This document shows positions 11,631 through 11,634 of a DNA stretch of 11,634 nt, piece after piece. Origin of the DNA: Candidatus Aenigmatarchaeota archaeon (GTDB lineage: Archaea > Aenigmatarchaeota > Aenigmatarchaeia > GW2011-AR5); assembly GCA_018304565.1 (NCBI GenBank), contig JAGVVX010000014.1, forward strand, positions 1 through 11,634, given 5' to 3'. Each line of letters begins with the position of its first letter. The first letter of the stretch is position 1. The notes under the pieces are model-generated. The model had not been told where the DNA came from. It did no database searches and was given only the letters and a program-made list of their open reading frames with translations. The translations under genes were made by a program, and so were the position numbers.

Positions 11631-11634
11631 TGTA

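Overview
This window is archaeal. It carries an NreA-family repair protein, a rhodanese-less ThiI, a tetraether-lipid-synthase-type radical SAM enzyme, a VapBC-type pair and a ribbon-helix-helix/winged-helix regulator of a common archaeal type. Most genes have an A/T-rich TATA-like box about 25 bases before the start codon and no Shine-Dalgarno, which points to leaderless mRNAs. Gene density is high, intergenic gaps are short, proteins are small, and several small ferredoxins and hypotheticals are present. That would suit an uncultured DPANN-type or similar metagenomic lineage, but this placement is an inference. No rRNA, tRNA or CRISPR was seen.

Layout. (1) 98-3585: an F420-dependent-NADP-reductase-like dehydrogenase (minus) diverges from nreA (plus); nreA overlaps by 9 bases a convergent FG-GAP-like putative lipoprotein (minus), which in turn diverges from thiI (plus). 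(2) 3667-5852: a nickel superoxide dismutase module. It holds sodN with a 22-residue propeptide, a broken regulator, a 59-codon ORF, a short echo of the sodN 3' end, a class I methyltransferase, and the SodN maturation protease sodX two bases after the methyltransferase. (3) 5862-6602: two related small ferredoxins transcribed divergently, one lacking the second cluster cysteine, with a tiny 31-residue basic ORF before the other. (4) 6688-7735: a small hypothetical and a VapBC-like toxin-antitoxin pair with operator-like repeats, all on minus. (5) 7844-9731: a Tes-like radical SAM gene split by a frame change that coincides with a missing stretch of about 23 bases. Its 5' region has an operator-like palindrome, a TATA box and a 10-bp hairpin, and its 3' end codes for a Cys-rich tail. 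(6) 9771-11634: an unknown 92-residue protein, a small membrane protein, a metallophosphoesterase, a small gene interrupted by an in-frame TAG, and three back-to-back perfect hairpins at the right edge.

The strongest functional story is nickel superoxide detoxification: SodX is expected to cut SodN just before its metal-binding His-Cys. Here the usual sodN-sodX neighbours are separated by a regulator relic and a methyltransferase. The strongest structural oddities are the split tes gene and its leader, the sodN tail echo, the amber-interrupted small gene and the triple hairpin array.
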